The position numbers and the translations under genes are program-made. Positions 1 through 9,723 of a stretch of 64,000 nucleotides of DNA are shown here, in pieces. The DNA is taken from the NCBI GenBank assembly GCA_963832355.1, contig CAWHTX010000016.1, positions 124,001 through 188,000 of the forward strand, in the 5' to 3' direction. This stretch comes from DATFVA01 sp963832355. GTDB taxonomy: Bacteria > Bacteroidota > Ignavibacteria > Ignavibacteriales > Ignavibacteriaceae. The notes under the pieces are model-generated. The model made no database searches, was not told the origin of the DNA, and saw only the letters and a program-made list of their open reading frames with translations. Every line of letters starts with the position of its first letter. Positions within the stretch are counted from its first letter, which is position 1.

Positions 1-733
1 CTTCAAATACAACCATGCCCTCAGCACCTATAACAACGAGCCGCTGTTCTTTGAAAGGATGGAGCCAGCTGACAAAGATATGAGCATGTATGTTTCCGGG
101 GTATGAAAGATATGTAACAGTAGTATCCTCTATTTCACTCTGCAGAATTGTGGCTCCCTTTGCATCTACGTAAACCGGATTACTTTCCAGCAGATATTGA
201 ATCACAGAAATGTCATGCGGAGCAAAGCTCCAGAGAATATTTTCCTCTGTTCTGATAGAGCCCAGGTTGAGTCTGTTGCTATATATATACTGAAGCCTTC
301 CTATTTTATTTTCCCTGATCATCTTCTTTATTTTTTTTACTGCCGGATGATACAATAGGACATGACCTACCATCAGTTTTTTATCTTTTCTCTCAGCGAT
401 TTCCACAAGCTCCCGTGCATGGGTTGATATCAGAGTTATCGGCTTTTCTGTTAGAACATTTTTACCTTTCATTAAGGTCTTTTTTGCAATTTCATAATGT
501 GTTTCTGCCGGTGTAGCAATAATAACTGCATTAATATCAGGGTTATCCAGAATGTCTTCAATTTTAGTGGTAAACGGAATATCGGGAGAAATTCCTGCTA
601 TTTTTTCCGAGGCGGACAGATCAAAATCGCAGACAAATTTCAGATTTTTTCCTAACACCTGATTTGCAGTCCTGACATGATTTATTCCCCATCTGCCAGC
701 ACCAATAATTCCTAATCCAATTCCCTCAAACAT
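1..733 (-). CDS. Gfo/Idh/MocA-family oxidoreductase, C-terminus cut by window edge
   Basis: Reading leftward from the ATG at 733, about 244 residues are visible before the window ends. The N-terminus has a Rossmann dinucleotide motif (GIIGAGRWG), then the family's EKP motif (NVLTEKP, near residue 100) that holds the catalytic lysine, and the start of the alpha/beta substrate domain. The start lies one base after the stop of the sugar-nucleotide dehydrogenase, so the two are co-transcribed. That pairing resembles WbpA/WbpB (UDP-GlcNAc 6-dehydrogenase plus UDP-GlcNAcA 3-dehydrogenase), which make diacetylated mannuronic acid sugars for surface glycans. The family assignment is firm; the substrate is inferred from context only. 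Confidence 0.85.
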   Translation of the reverse strand, partial: MFEGIGLGIIGAGRWGINHVRTANQVLGKNLKFVCDFDLSASEKIAGISPDIPFTTKIEDILDNPDINAVIIATPAETHYEIAKKTLMKGKNVLTEKPITLISTHARELVEIAERKDKKLMVGHVLLYHPAVKKIKKMIRENKIGRLQYIYSNRLNLGSIRTEENILWSFAPHDISVIQYLLESNPVYVDAKGATILQSEIEDTTVTYLSYPGNIHAHIFVSWLHPFKEQRLVVIGAEGMVVFE

Positions 734-734
734 C

Positions 735-2069
735 TTATGCCTTTACTATTTTGCTATTATCAGTTATACCGTGTTTAACGAAAGCATTCCTGCTGTCAAG
801 AATTAAATGTGCACTTTCAGCAATCATTTTATAATCATAATCAGAATGATCAGTACTCAAAACTACAAGATCAAAATTTTCCAGGTTCTCCTTTGTCAGC
901 TCAACCGACTCCATATCAAAATGGTACTTACGAGTTTTTGGTAATTTCGGGACGTAAGGGTCATTATATGAAACATCACACCCTTTCTCCCTGAATAATT
1001 CTATCAGTCTGAGTGAAGGAGATTCTCTCATATCATCAATGTCTTTTTTATAAGCGACACCAAGTATGAGCACCTTTGAACCGTTTAAGGATTTCTTTAC
1101 ACGATTAAGTGCCTCCCCTCCTTTTTCAACAACATAATAAGGCATGTGTGTATTTACTTCTCCGGCCAGCTCAATAAACCTGGTATGGATTTCATACTCG
1201 CGTGCTTTCCAGGTTAAATAGAAAGGATCTATAGGAATACAGTGTCCGCCTAATCCGGGTCCGGGGTAAAAGGGCTGAAAACCGAAAGGTTTTGTAGATG
1301 CTGCATCGATTACCTCCCATACGTCTATTCCCATTCTGTCAAAAACCATTTTAAGTTCGTTTACAAGAGCAATATTCACCGACCTGTATATATTTTCTGT
1401 GAGTTTAGTTGCTTCAGCAGCTCTGGTGGAAGAAACAGGGACTGTTTTCACAACAACATTATTATATAAGGCAGTAGCTATTTTTACACAATCAGGGGTT
1501 ACTCCCCCTACAACTTTAGGAATAGTTGCTGTGTTATAACTTGGATTGTTTGGATCCTCCCTTTCAGGAGAGAATGAAAGATAAAAGTCTTTTCCTACCT
1601 CAAATTTTTTGCCGCCATCGCGTTCACCTGATTTTTCAAACATAGGCAGCAAAATCTCATCCGTTGTACCGGGATATGTGGTTGATTCGAGTGAAACCAG
1701 CTGGCCTTTCCTGAGGTATTTTGCAATTGTTTCGGTAGTATTGTTAATATAAGTCATATCCGGTTCCCGATGTTCATTAAGCGGTGTGGGAACACAAATG
1801 ATAACTGCATCCGCTTCAGGAAGTCTGTTAAATTCGCTGGTGGCAGAGAAACTTTTATTATCGACAACTTCCTTGACCCTTTTAGCGGCAATATGCTTTA
1901 TATAAGTCTTCCCTTCATTTAGATTTTTTACCTTTGCTTCATCGAGATCAAAGCCAAGAACTTTAAAACCTTTTGATGCGAATTCCAATCCAAGAGGAAG
2001 GCCGACATATCCTAGACCAATTATACCAACTATAGCTGATTTATCTTTAATTTTATTCAATAACTCCAT
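735..2069 (-). CDS. UDP-N-acetylglucosamine 6-dehydrogenase-like nucleotide sugar dehydrogenase
   Basis: A 444-residue UDP-glucose/GDP-mannose dehydrogenase family protein. It oxidises the C6 hydroxyl of a nucleotide sugar to the carboxylate using two NAD+. Visible features are the NAD-binding GLGYVGLP near residue 18, the VPTPL loop, a central dimerisation helix, the catalytic cysteine in GGHCIPIDP near residue 273, and a C-terminal UDP-binding domain with the GVAYKKDIDDMRESPS stretch. It resembles the WbpA/WecC branch more than the Ugd branch; a separate Ugd lies at 24999-26333. Immediate coupling to a Gfo/Idh/MocA oxidoreductase supports the WbpA-WbpB reading, but UDP-GlcNAc versus UDP-ManNAc specificity cannot be decided here. 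Confidence 0.9.
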   Translation of the reverse strand: MELLNKIKDKSAIVGIIGLGYVGLPLGLEFASKGFKVLGFDLDEAKVKNLNEGKTYIKHIAAKRVKEVVDNKSFSATSEFNRLPEADAVIICVPTPLNEHREPDMTYINNTTETIAKYLRKGQLVSLESTTYPGTTDEILLPMFEKSGERDGGKKFEVGKDFYLSFSPEREDPNNPSYNTATIPKVVGGVTPDCVKIATALYNNVVVKTVPVSSTRAAEATKLTENIYRSVNIALVNELKMVFDRMGIDVWEVIDAASTKPFGFQPFYPGPGLGGHCIPIDPFYLTWKAREYEIHTRFIELAGEVNTHMPYYVVEKGGEALNRVKKSLNGSKVLILGVAYKKDIDDMRESPSLRLIELFREKGCDVSYNDPYVPKLPKTRKYHFDMESVELTKENLENFDLVVLSTDHSDYDYKMIAESAHLILDSRNAFVKHGITDNSKIVKA

Positions 2070-2263
2070 AATTATCCTTCATTTTGAAATAACATTGAGG
2101 AACCTAAATCCCTGTCAAATTGCAGGCCGGATACTGAGAATGACTAAATCCTTAATCATTTGCTTAATTTTTTTCAGAATAGCCATTAATTTACTTAGGA
2201 AAGGGGAAAGGACAAAATAAGACAGATGCTAATATGTGACTCAGAATAAAAAAGGGTTTTATT

Positions 2264-3643
2264 TCAAAGCAGAGTTCCCCTTAGTATAAATATAGCAACC
2301 AGGAAATAGATTATTAGTCCTATCACATCCACCATGGTAGCTACCAGCGGGGCACTTGAAGTCGCCGGATCAGCCCCCAGTTTTTTAAGTATAAAGGGCA
2401 GCATAGAACCTGACAATGTTCCCCAAAGTACCACTCCTATTAAAGCTATAGACACAGTTACACCTACCAGCAGCCAGTGGATGCCGTAAACGTCGGAAAA
2501 TGCCTGCCATACAGAAATCCGCAGAAAACCTATTACCGCAAGAATTGCCCCCAGTACAAATCCCGTTATTATTTCTCTCCTCATCACAAAGAACCAGTCT
2601 TTTAAGGAGATTTCACCCAGCGACAGAGCACGTATAACGAGTGTTGATGCCTGCGAACCTGAGTTTCCTCCGCTTGAGATAATCAGGGGAAGAAACAGAG
2701 TCAGTACAATTGCCTTTTTTATTTCTACCTCAAATAATCCCATCGCAGTTGCAGTAAACATCTCACCTACGAATAACAGCGCCAGCCATCCCCCACGCTT
2801 TTTGATCATCTCAAAAAGCGAAATAGAAGAATATGCTTCTTCAAGGGCGGTCACACCGGCAATCTTATGGATATCCTCAGTGGCCTCTTCTTCTGCAACA
2901 TCAAAAACGTCATCTACTGTAACAATACCAAGCAGAACACCAAAAGAATCCACTACGGGCAATGCAATACGGTCATATTTTTTAAATATTTCTACTGCCG
3001 TTTCCTGGTCATCGTACACATTAAGTGCAATATAATTTTCATCCATCAGGTCACGTATCTGCTGATTAAACTCGGCCAGCAGGATCTCCCTTATCCTGAC
3101 ATCATCCATTAACTTTCCTTTTTCGTTCACTATATACAGAGTATTGATCGTTTCCTTATCTCTACCGTTCTCTCTGATATAATTCAGCACTTCTTCAATC
3201 GTGTATTCTGGTTTTACTGCAAGGTAATCGGGAGTCATTAGTCGGCCTACACTGTCCTCAGGGTAACCCAGCAATGTTCTCGCGATATGCCTTTCCTCTG
3301 TTGAAAGAAGCATCATCATCTGTCTGGCGGCACTGCTTGGAAGATCCTCAAGCAATGCGGTACGATCGTCAGGCGACATTTCGTTCAGAATAGACGCAAC
3401 TTCCTCTTTCCCCATAGCTTTAAGAAGTGTTACCTGCATATCAAATTCGAGGTATTCGAAGGTATCAGCAGCAAGTTCCTGGGGGAGTACTCTGAAAACA
3501 ACGGCCTGTTCATTCTCGGAAAGTTCAGCGATAAGTTCAGCGATATCGGCGGGAGACCAGTCACTTAAAACTTCTTTGAGTGTGCTAAGCTTACGCTCAT
3601 CAATTAAGGACTTGATTTCAGGTTGCAGCAGTTGACTCAGCAT
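2264..3643 (-). CDS. mgtE: Magnesium transporter MgtE
   Basis: A 459-residue protein of normal family length. It has the acidic helical MgtE N domain (residues about 1-125), paired CBS domains (about 130-255) that sense cytosolic Mg2+, then a plug helix and five predicted membrane segments from about residue 280 onward. The signature stretch SSGGNSGSQAST near residue 325 matches the conserved membrane motif of the family. The product is an inner-membrane Mg2+ channel gated by intracellular Mg2+. It is divergent from pdxB across 154 bases; I see no recognisable M-box riboswitch in that gap. No damage is visible in the frame. Confidence 0.95.
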   Translation of the reverse strand: MLSQLLQPEIKSLIDERKLSTLKEVLSDWSPADIAELIAELSENEQAVVFRVLPQELAADTFEYLEFDMQVTLLKAMGKEEVASILNEMSPDDRTALLEDLPSSAARQMMMLLSTEERHIARTLLGYPEDSVGRLMTPDYLAVKPEYTIEEVLNYIRENGRDKETINTLYIVNEKGKLMDDVRIREILLAEFNQQIRDLMDENYIALNVYDDQETAVEIFKKYDRIALPVVDSFGVLLGIVTVDDVFDVAEEEATEDIHKIAGVTALEEAYSSISLFEMIKKRGGWLALLFVGEMFTATAMGLFEVEIKKAIVLTLFLPLIISSGGNSGSQASTLVIRALSLGEISLKDWFFVMRREIITGFVLGAILAVIGFLRISVWQAFSDVYGIHWLLVGVTVSIALIGVVLWGTLSGSMLPFILKKLGADPATSSAPLVATMVDVIGLIIYFLVAIFILRGTLL

Positions 3644-3797
3644 ATTTATCTCTCCTCAGTTATAAGTGAACCTATTTATTCTACATATTCATTATCTTTT
3701 AAAAGTATTTAAGAAAAGGTTGTAAAAAATATGTTTTAATGTTCCAAAAAACAATGTTTGCATCTATATTATAGACAAATAACCCGAAATCACAATT

Positions 3798-4934
3798 ATG
3801 TATAAAATCCTTGCAGATGAAAATATTCCTTTTGCCGAAGCTGCGTTTTCAAATTTCGGCACCGTTCGGCTCCTGTCGGGAAGAGAATTTACCAATGAAA
3901 TAGTCAGACCTTATGATATCCTCATCGTCAGGTCCGTCACCAAAGTAAATGAACATCTACTGGAAGGATCTAATGTCAAATTCGTGGGAACAACTACTAT
4001 AGGACTTGATCATATAGACACCGGTTACCTGAAGAAAAAGCATATAAGCTATGCAAACGCTCCCGGCTGCAATGCTGATTCCGTGGCAGAGTATATCTTT
4101 GCAGGACTATATAAATTAGCTTCGGAAACCCGACTGTCAATCGATAAATGTTCCCTGGGAATTATAGGGTACGGAAATATCGGGAGTCGTATTGGAAGGA
4201 TAGCAGATGCTATAGGCATGAAATTGTACATAAATGACCCCCCTTTACAAAGGGCAACCGGGAATTCTTCATTCTGCACTTATGATGAAGCTCTAGGAGC
4301 AGACATTATAACCTATCATGTTCCTCTTAACATCGGTGGACCGGATAATACATTTCATATGCTCTCATCATCTCAGCTGAATACATTCGGGAATGAGAAG
4401 ATTATTCTGAATGCATCACGTGGTAAAGTTGTAGCTAACGAGGATCTTAAAAAGTTTCTGCTTAATAAAGGCAATAAAGTAATCCTGGACGTATGGGAGA
4501 GTGAGCCGGCCATTGATGAAGAATTGCTGAAGCTTGTATTAATCGGTACACCTCACATAGCGGGTTATTCCTTTGAGGGAAAGGTGAACGGAACTGTAAT
4601 GATTTTTAACTCGCTCAACAGGTTTCTGAAGGCAAATAAAATATGGCAGCCGGCAATGCCGGAAGTGAAGGATGCAGTGATAAATTACCCCGAATCAGAA
4701 TCGACGGAGAAATCTTTGCATAGTTTAATTTCCCGAATTTATAATATCAAAGCAGACGATGAGAGACTGCGTCAGATCACCGATCAAAAGGAATCAGGGA
4801 GCTACTTCGACCATCTCAGAAAAAAGTATCCTATAAGGCGGGAGTTTACAAATTATACCGTAAAAATCAGCAGAAAACTGGAGAAAGAAATAAAGATATT
4901 AAAAGCCCTAAGATTTAATATAAGCCAGTACTAA
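3798..4934 (+). CDS. pdxB: Erythronate-4-phosphate dehydrogenase PdxB
   Basis: A 378-residue D-isomer-specific 2-hydroxyacid dehydrogenase that matches PdxB in length and layout. It oxidises 4-phosphoerythronate in the DXP-independent pyridoxal phosphate pathway. Visible are the NAD site (GIIGYGNIGSRIG, near residue 119), the catalytic triad positions in NASRGK, WESEP and TPHIAGYSFEGK, and the C-terminal PdxB dimerisation region. The stop codon overlaps that of the convergent TonB-like gene by a few bases, so no terminator separates the two. The rest of the PdxB pathway is not in the window. Confidence 0.93.
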   Translation: MYKILADENIPFAEAAFSNFGTVRLLSGREFTNEIVRPYDILIVRSVTKVNEHLLEGSNVKFVGTTTIGLDHIDTGYLKKKHISYANAPGCNADSVAEYIFAGLYKLASETRLSIDKCSLGIIGYGNIGSRIGRIADAIGMKLYINDPPLQRATGNSSFCTYDEALGADIITYHVPLNIGGPDNTFHMLSSSQLNTFGNEKIILNASRGKVVANEDLKKFLLNKGNKVILDVWESEPAIDEELLKLVLIGTPHIAGYSFEGKVNGTVMIFNSLNRFLKANKIWQPAMPEVKDAVINYPESESTEKSLHSLISRIYNIKADDERLRQITDQKESGSYFDHLRKKYPIRREFTNYTVKISRKLEKEIKILKALRFNISQY

Positions 4935-5755
4935 TCCTTTTCCGGAAGTTTGAATTCAAGCGGTATTACAACCTGAGTTTTAACAGGCTTTCCCCTGATC
5001 AAACCGGGATTAAATTTAGCGTATAAAACCGTAATCCTTGCGGATTCATCACATCCATACCCAATCCCCTTTTCTACTTCTGCCCTGGTTACATCTCCAT
5101 TCTGATCTATAAAGGCTTTGATCTTCACAGTTCCTTCGATTTCATTTTCTTTAGCATAGGATGGATAAATAAGCTTCTTCTGAAGTTCAGCTATACCTCC
5201 TTTTGGCTCAGGCATAACTTCAGCACTCAGATAATAGGCAGGATCATCATCAAAATTTTCCTCCTGTACTGTCGGTGGAAGAGTTTTTTCTTCTGTTTTT
5301 CTAACCTTCACCGTGTTCTTTTCTGCTGGTTTATTAGTTCCGGTACTCTCATCGGTAGACGGCTGAGAACTTTCAACGATTTCCTCCGATTCGGGTTCTT
5401 TCTCCACAACAAGTACTCCATTTTCAAAATTCTTGTCTCCGGTATATACTCCTTTTTCATCATAGTATGAGGTTGGGCCCTGTCTTTTCCCGCTTTCCAG
5501 ATTATAGAGTTCTTTAAGCAAACCATCTTCATTATACTCTTTTACAACACCATCAACTTTCCCGTTCACATATGTCAGTTCCTCTTTAAGATTTCCGTTT
5601 TCATAATAAAACTTTGCTTCTCCCTGCCTTACGTTTCTTTCATAATTTATCTCCGATTTAATAGTATCATTTGAATAATACGATTTAACCAGTCCTTCCT
5701 GGGCAAAAGAAACATTAAAAATCAATAAACTGATGATGAAGTAAGCTGATTTCAT
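4931..5755 (-). CDS. Exported TonB-family protein with MORN-like (YwqK) repeats
   Basis: A 274-residue protein with a signal peptide (residues about 1-18, ending FAQ). Residues about 20-110 hold tandem repeats of the YwqK/MORN type (G-x-x-K-x-Y-Y-x-N-G-x-x-K patterns). A Glu/Pro/Thr-rich linker follows, then a TonB C-terminal domain (about 185-270; YPSYAKENEIEGTVKIKAFI) that would contact a receptor TonB box. Classical TonB has an uncleaved N-terminal anchor and a Pro/Lys spacer; here the N-terminus looks cleavable, so the energising partner is unclear. A TonB-dependent receptor lies 4 kb away, but a functional link is only a guess. Confidence 0.8.
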   Translation of the reverse strand: MKSAYFIISLLIFNVSFAQEGLVKSYYSNDTIKSEINYERNVRQGEAKFYYENGNLKEELTYVNGKVDGVVKEYNEDGLLKELYNLESGKRQGPTSYYDEKGVYTGDKNFENGVLVVEKEPESEEIVESSQPSTDESTGTNKPAEKNTVKVRKTEEKTLPPTVQEENFDDDPAYYLSAEVMPEPKGGIAELQKKLIYPSYAKENEIEGTVKIKAFIDQNGDVTRAEVEKGIGYGCDESARITVLYAKFNPGLIRGKPVKTQVVIPLEFKLPEKD

Positions 5756-5921
5756 TTTGAATTATTTTTTTATTTGAAGCGGTAAATTAAAAATTTATCT
5801 TCAATTATAAGAGGCAGAAATAGAGTAATCAGCAGGCTGCATCGGTGATTGTGGATTAGGTTTAGTGTATGAAAAGGACTGCCGCCCCGGGAGAGTGGGT
5901 TAATAAATCAATACCGGTTCT

Positions 5922-7880
5922 TCAGGAAATTACTTTTGTATTATCCTGCAGTGCGGTATAAGCTTTTTTATCAGCCGACTTCTTGAACACTACTTTGAAA
6001 GTAGTTCCTTTGCTTTTCTCGCTTTTAACGAAAATTTCAGCATTATTTAATTCAACGTATTTCTTTACAAGAGCCAGTCCCAGTCCGTTGCCTTCAAATT
6101 CACGTTTGTATCCCATATCCTCCTGGGAGAACGGGGTGAAAAGTTTTTTCAGATATTCCTGAGACATTCCGATTCCGGTATCTTTTACTTCCACAACGAT
6201 CTTACCAGGATTTTCTTCAAGTACTTTAACTTCTATTGTACCTGCCTGAGTATACTTTATTGCATTACCGAGCAGATTCTGGAATATCTGGTTCAGTGTA
6301 TATTTATCCCCTTTTATTAGAGGATCATAAGCATGGTTGGTAAATGTGAGTGACAGATTCTTCTCCATTGCCAGTGATTTCATTTCATCAACAAGCACTT
6401 TCAAATCATCGCTAAGATTCACAGCCTCAAACTGTGAGTACATAATTACCGCTTTGTACAGATGACAGATTAAGGATCATATCAATCGTTCTCTGAAGCC
6501 TTTTACCTGCTGAATTTACAGAATCAAGCAGCACGCTTATATCCTCATCTTCTGTAGAAAGATCCTCAGCCAGCAGCGGCGTTGCCGTTAAAATTACATT
6601 TAGAGGGGTTCTGATCTCGTGAGACATCTGGGCAAGGAACGCACTCTTCAGTCTGTCTGATTCCTCTGCTTTTTCCTTGGAAACTATAAGTTCTTTCTCA
6701 ACTTTCTTACGTTCAGTAATATCGATGACCTGCTGAATGATATGATGCGGATGATTGCTGGCGTCCCTTGTCATTACGGATTCTACAATCGCATGAATGC
6801 TTAAACCATCTTTCTTTTTTAATTCTTTTTCAAAATAGACATGTGAAAGTTTTCCGCTGAGAAAGCCTTGTGCAGCTGTTTATCATACTCAACATATTCA
6901 TCAACGGTAATATCTGAAATATTTTTTGTTTCTATTTCGTCAGAAGTATAGCCCAGTGTCTCACAGAAAGCACTGTTGCTTCTGATAATTTTACCCTCAA
7001 TTGTTGTTATAACCATCCCAATAGGCGCTCTCTCGAATAAGAGACGGAACTGTTCCTCGCTTTGTCTGAGTTTGTGTTCTGCAAGTCTTCTCTGGTTAAC
7101 CTCAAGGTTTAGCTCGCCGATCTTATCTTTAACTACCGTTTTAAGCTCTTTATTTAATACAGATACCTGGCGGTTAGCTTTATCCAGGTGGTGAACAAGG
7201 AAATTTACACCTGCGGCAATTATCCCTAATTCGCTGCTGCTGTTATATCTTGCTCTAAGGTCCATATTACCTGCTGAAATTCCCTGGGCAGCGAAAGCTA
7301 TTTTTCGCATGGGTCCGGTAACAAAAATTTTATTTAATAGAAGTAACAGGAGCAAACCAAGGAGCATCAATCCTCCTACAAACGGAAGTACAGTCTTGTT
7401 TTTCTCCTGCAGGTAGTTTTCAATAAATCTGCCGCTTAGTCCGAGATATAATGTATATGTTTTTCCGGGAAGCTGAACCGGGCATTTTATCATATACAAT
7501 CTGTTAGGGTAATTGTATGAACCACGGACAGCTGAGGATAAAAACTGACTGTTCAATGCCTCTGAGTAATTATAACTGTTTAAAACGTTTGCGGAATCTT
7601 TGCACAAAACACAATAGACAATATCATTAGCATCTTCATAGGCACGAAATAAATCTGGTGTTTTCCGGGTGGAATCGGCAGGAATGAGTTCTTTTTTTAC
7701 TATTTCTTCGGCAATCTGTTCTATTCTGTACTTTGAATCTGCAAGTTTCTGAGATTCAAGTTCTTTCATAAAAAAAATGTAAAGTCCGAACCCCAGACCT
7801 GTAAAAATAAGAAAAAGGGTCAGGTTCGACAGGAAACCTAATTTTAATCCTTCAGTTTTTGGTTTTTCTTTACGTGCCAT
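5922..7880 (-). CDS. Membrane sensor histidine kinase (HAMP-PAS-HisKA-HATPase), two frameshifts
   Basis: One gene read in three frames: 6819-7880 (two membrane helices near residues 15-38 and 165-187 around a periplasmic sensor domain, HAMP, coiled coil, start of PAS), 6427-6774 with upstream codons (end of PAS, HisKA with phospho-His in QMSHEIRTPLN), and 5922-6443 (HATPase with NLLGNAIKYT, DTGIGMS and GNGLGLAL). The first shift is near 6865, where restoring one T in a T run joins LHKAF to LSGKLSHVYFEKE. The second is near 6436, joining NYVL to QFEAVNLS. All catalytic motifs survive on either side, so I favour sequencing indels over decay. No response regulator is adjacent. The signal it senses is unknown. 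Confidence 0.85.
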
Positions 7881-8103
7881 CTAATTAAAGAACCCTTAAA
7901 AATTCTATGTCTCAAACTCAACATTTATGCCATATGTTTTATTTTTTATAGGGCAAAAATATAAGAATTTAAGTGCTCCATAATGAGAATAAAGCATCAA
8001 AAAAATGACTATGAGGGAATGCAGATTGGAGTAGAAATGAGGGGCAGGGTACTTCGAACAGGACAATAAACCAGGCCAATTACTGCCTGAAAAAGATCGG
8101 ACA

Positions 8104-9709
8104 TTATCTCAGCAGAAGAAGTTTTCTCGTCATATGATAATTGCCAGCTTTAAGAGTATAAAAATAAATACCAGACGAAAGGTTTTCGGGTTGGTAATTT
8201 ACTTCATATTCTCCTGCAGCCTGTTCTGCGCTTACCAGTGTTGTTATCTCGCAACCAAGCATGTCATAAACTTTAAGGCTGACAAAGGTTCTTTTACCCA
8301 GGGAATACTTAATGGTGGTAGAAGGGTTAAATGGATTCGGATAGTTCTGGAATAAAGTGAAAGTAACCGGTTTGGCAGAGCTTTCGGGAGTGTCTTTGAT
8401 ACCCACGACTGATTTATCGATTACTGAACTCCATACCTGGTATACACCCGAATAATCGGCCATCCAGAATGCATTGAGATTATTTTCAGTTGATATGAGA
8501 GCAATATGGTCTCCCTGATAATTAGATGATCCCCCGATTATACCATAAGGCTGGAACGTGGAATTATTTAATTCAAATTCTGACCAGTGATCACCGCCGT
8601 CTGATGAAGTTGAAATAAAAACACTTGCCGAATCGGAAGTAGTATTCCTGTCATCGTAAAAGATCATATTCAGTCTCCCTGTATCGTCCACTTCAAGAAA
8701 TGGAAAATATTGTATCTTTCCGTTATTTAAGGGATCCTGGTTTACACGTACACCACCGGACCAGGTGGTTCCTTTATCAGTCGAACGGTATAAGATAATA
8801 TCGGGATCGCTCCCGGCAGGTGAATTATTTTTTTCAGTAGTAACGATATACAACCAGCCGTCTCTTGCACCGCCGCTTCTATCAATCACAATCTGGGGAA
8901 TACTGTTTACCCTGATGTTGCTCTTTTCAGGAAGCAGTCCGGTAATTCCATTTATATCGATTATATTCTGGGTATAATTCCAGTTCTGCCCGCCATTGCT
9001 TGAAACGCCAAAACCAATATAGTCTTCGTGGGTGTCGTTATCCGAAGTTACGCCCGCCCAGCATAAATAAACTATGCCGTCGTCGCCTATTGCAATTGAG
9101 GAACCGGTGCTTCGGGTCGGGGGATTTGGATTAACCTGTGCAGGCTGGCTCCAGTTTACACCATTGTCACCGGAGATGGAGACTTTAACAGAAGTATTCA
9201 CATAATCCACATATGCCAGGTACAGTCTATTCTGATATGGGCTTTGGGATGAATTATCGATTTCAAGAGTGCCTTTATCTTCAACCGGGTTGGTGGAAAT
9301 TGTATGATTAGACGACCATGAAGTTCCATTGTCATCAGAATAGTTTACATACATACCCGGAAACTGTAAGCCAATGTGTGACAGTATCAGTCTGCCCGTG
9401 TTCGTTATTGCCACACCCGGGATCTCCGCCATGGTTATAAATCGAGGGGCCGCTGCATTTGTCGTTTCCAGACCACGTTAGTCCGCCATCCTCAGAGAAA
9501 TATACTCCTTCACTTTTAAAACCAGTACTTACATCTATGGTAACCGCACTTGCGAACATTTTATTTTTATCTGAAGGAGAAACTGTAACAACAGGTTCGG
9601 TTTGGGTAATGGTTGAAGGATAGATCCTGAATTTCGGAACATCGAGTACAGTCTGCGGAAGCACAGTAAAATTTATTAAAACAAGTAAACAGATAATTCT
9701 AATCAGCAT
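8104..9709 (-). CDS. Secreted BNR/sialidase-fold beta-propeller protein with type IX sorting domain, one frameshift
   Basis: Two overlapping reading frames (9335-9709 and 8104-9432) form one protein of about 530 residues. It begins with a signal peptide, then carries repeated Asp-box style motifs (S-x-D-x-G-x-x-W: SEDGGLTW, SDDNGTSW, SGDNGVNW, SSNGGQNW, STDKGTTW, SSDGGDHW) that mark a BNR beta-propeller. The last 75 residues form a type IX secretion sorting domain (NYPNPFNPSTTIKYSL...GIYFYTLKAG...KLLLLR). The frames join if one C is removed from the run at about 9419-9424 (GGDPG to VAITN). No sialidase catalytic set is recognisable, so glycosidase activity should not be assumed. It lies 14 bases after the TonB-dependent receptor gene, suggesting co-transcription. 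Confidence 0.85.
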
Positions 9710-9723
9710 CAGATACCCAAAGA

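Noticed and set aside
809..994. Plus-strand frame of 61 codons
   Set aside because: It is a shadow of the sugar-nucleotide dehydrogenase on the other strand, with no start signal or family likeness.
3644..3797. Possible M-box magnesium riboswitch before mgtE
   Set aside because: The gap is only 154 bases, is shared with the divergent pdxB promoter, and shows no M-box core sequence.
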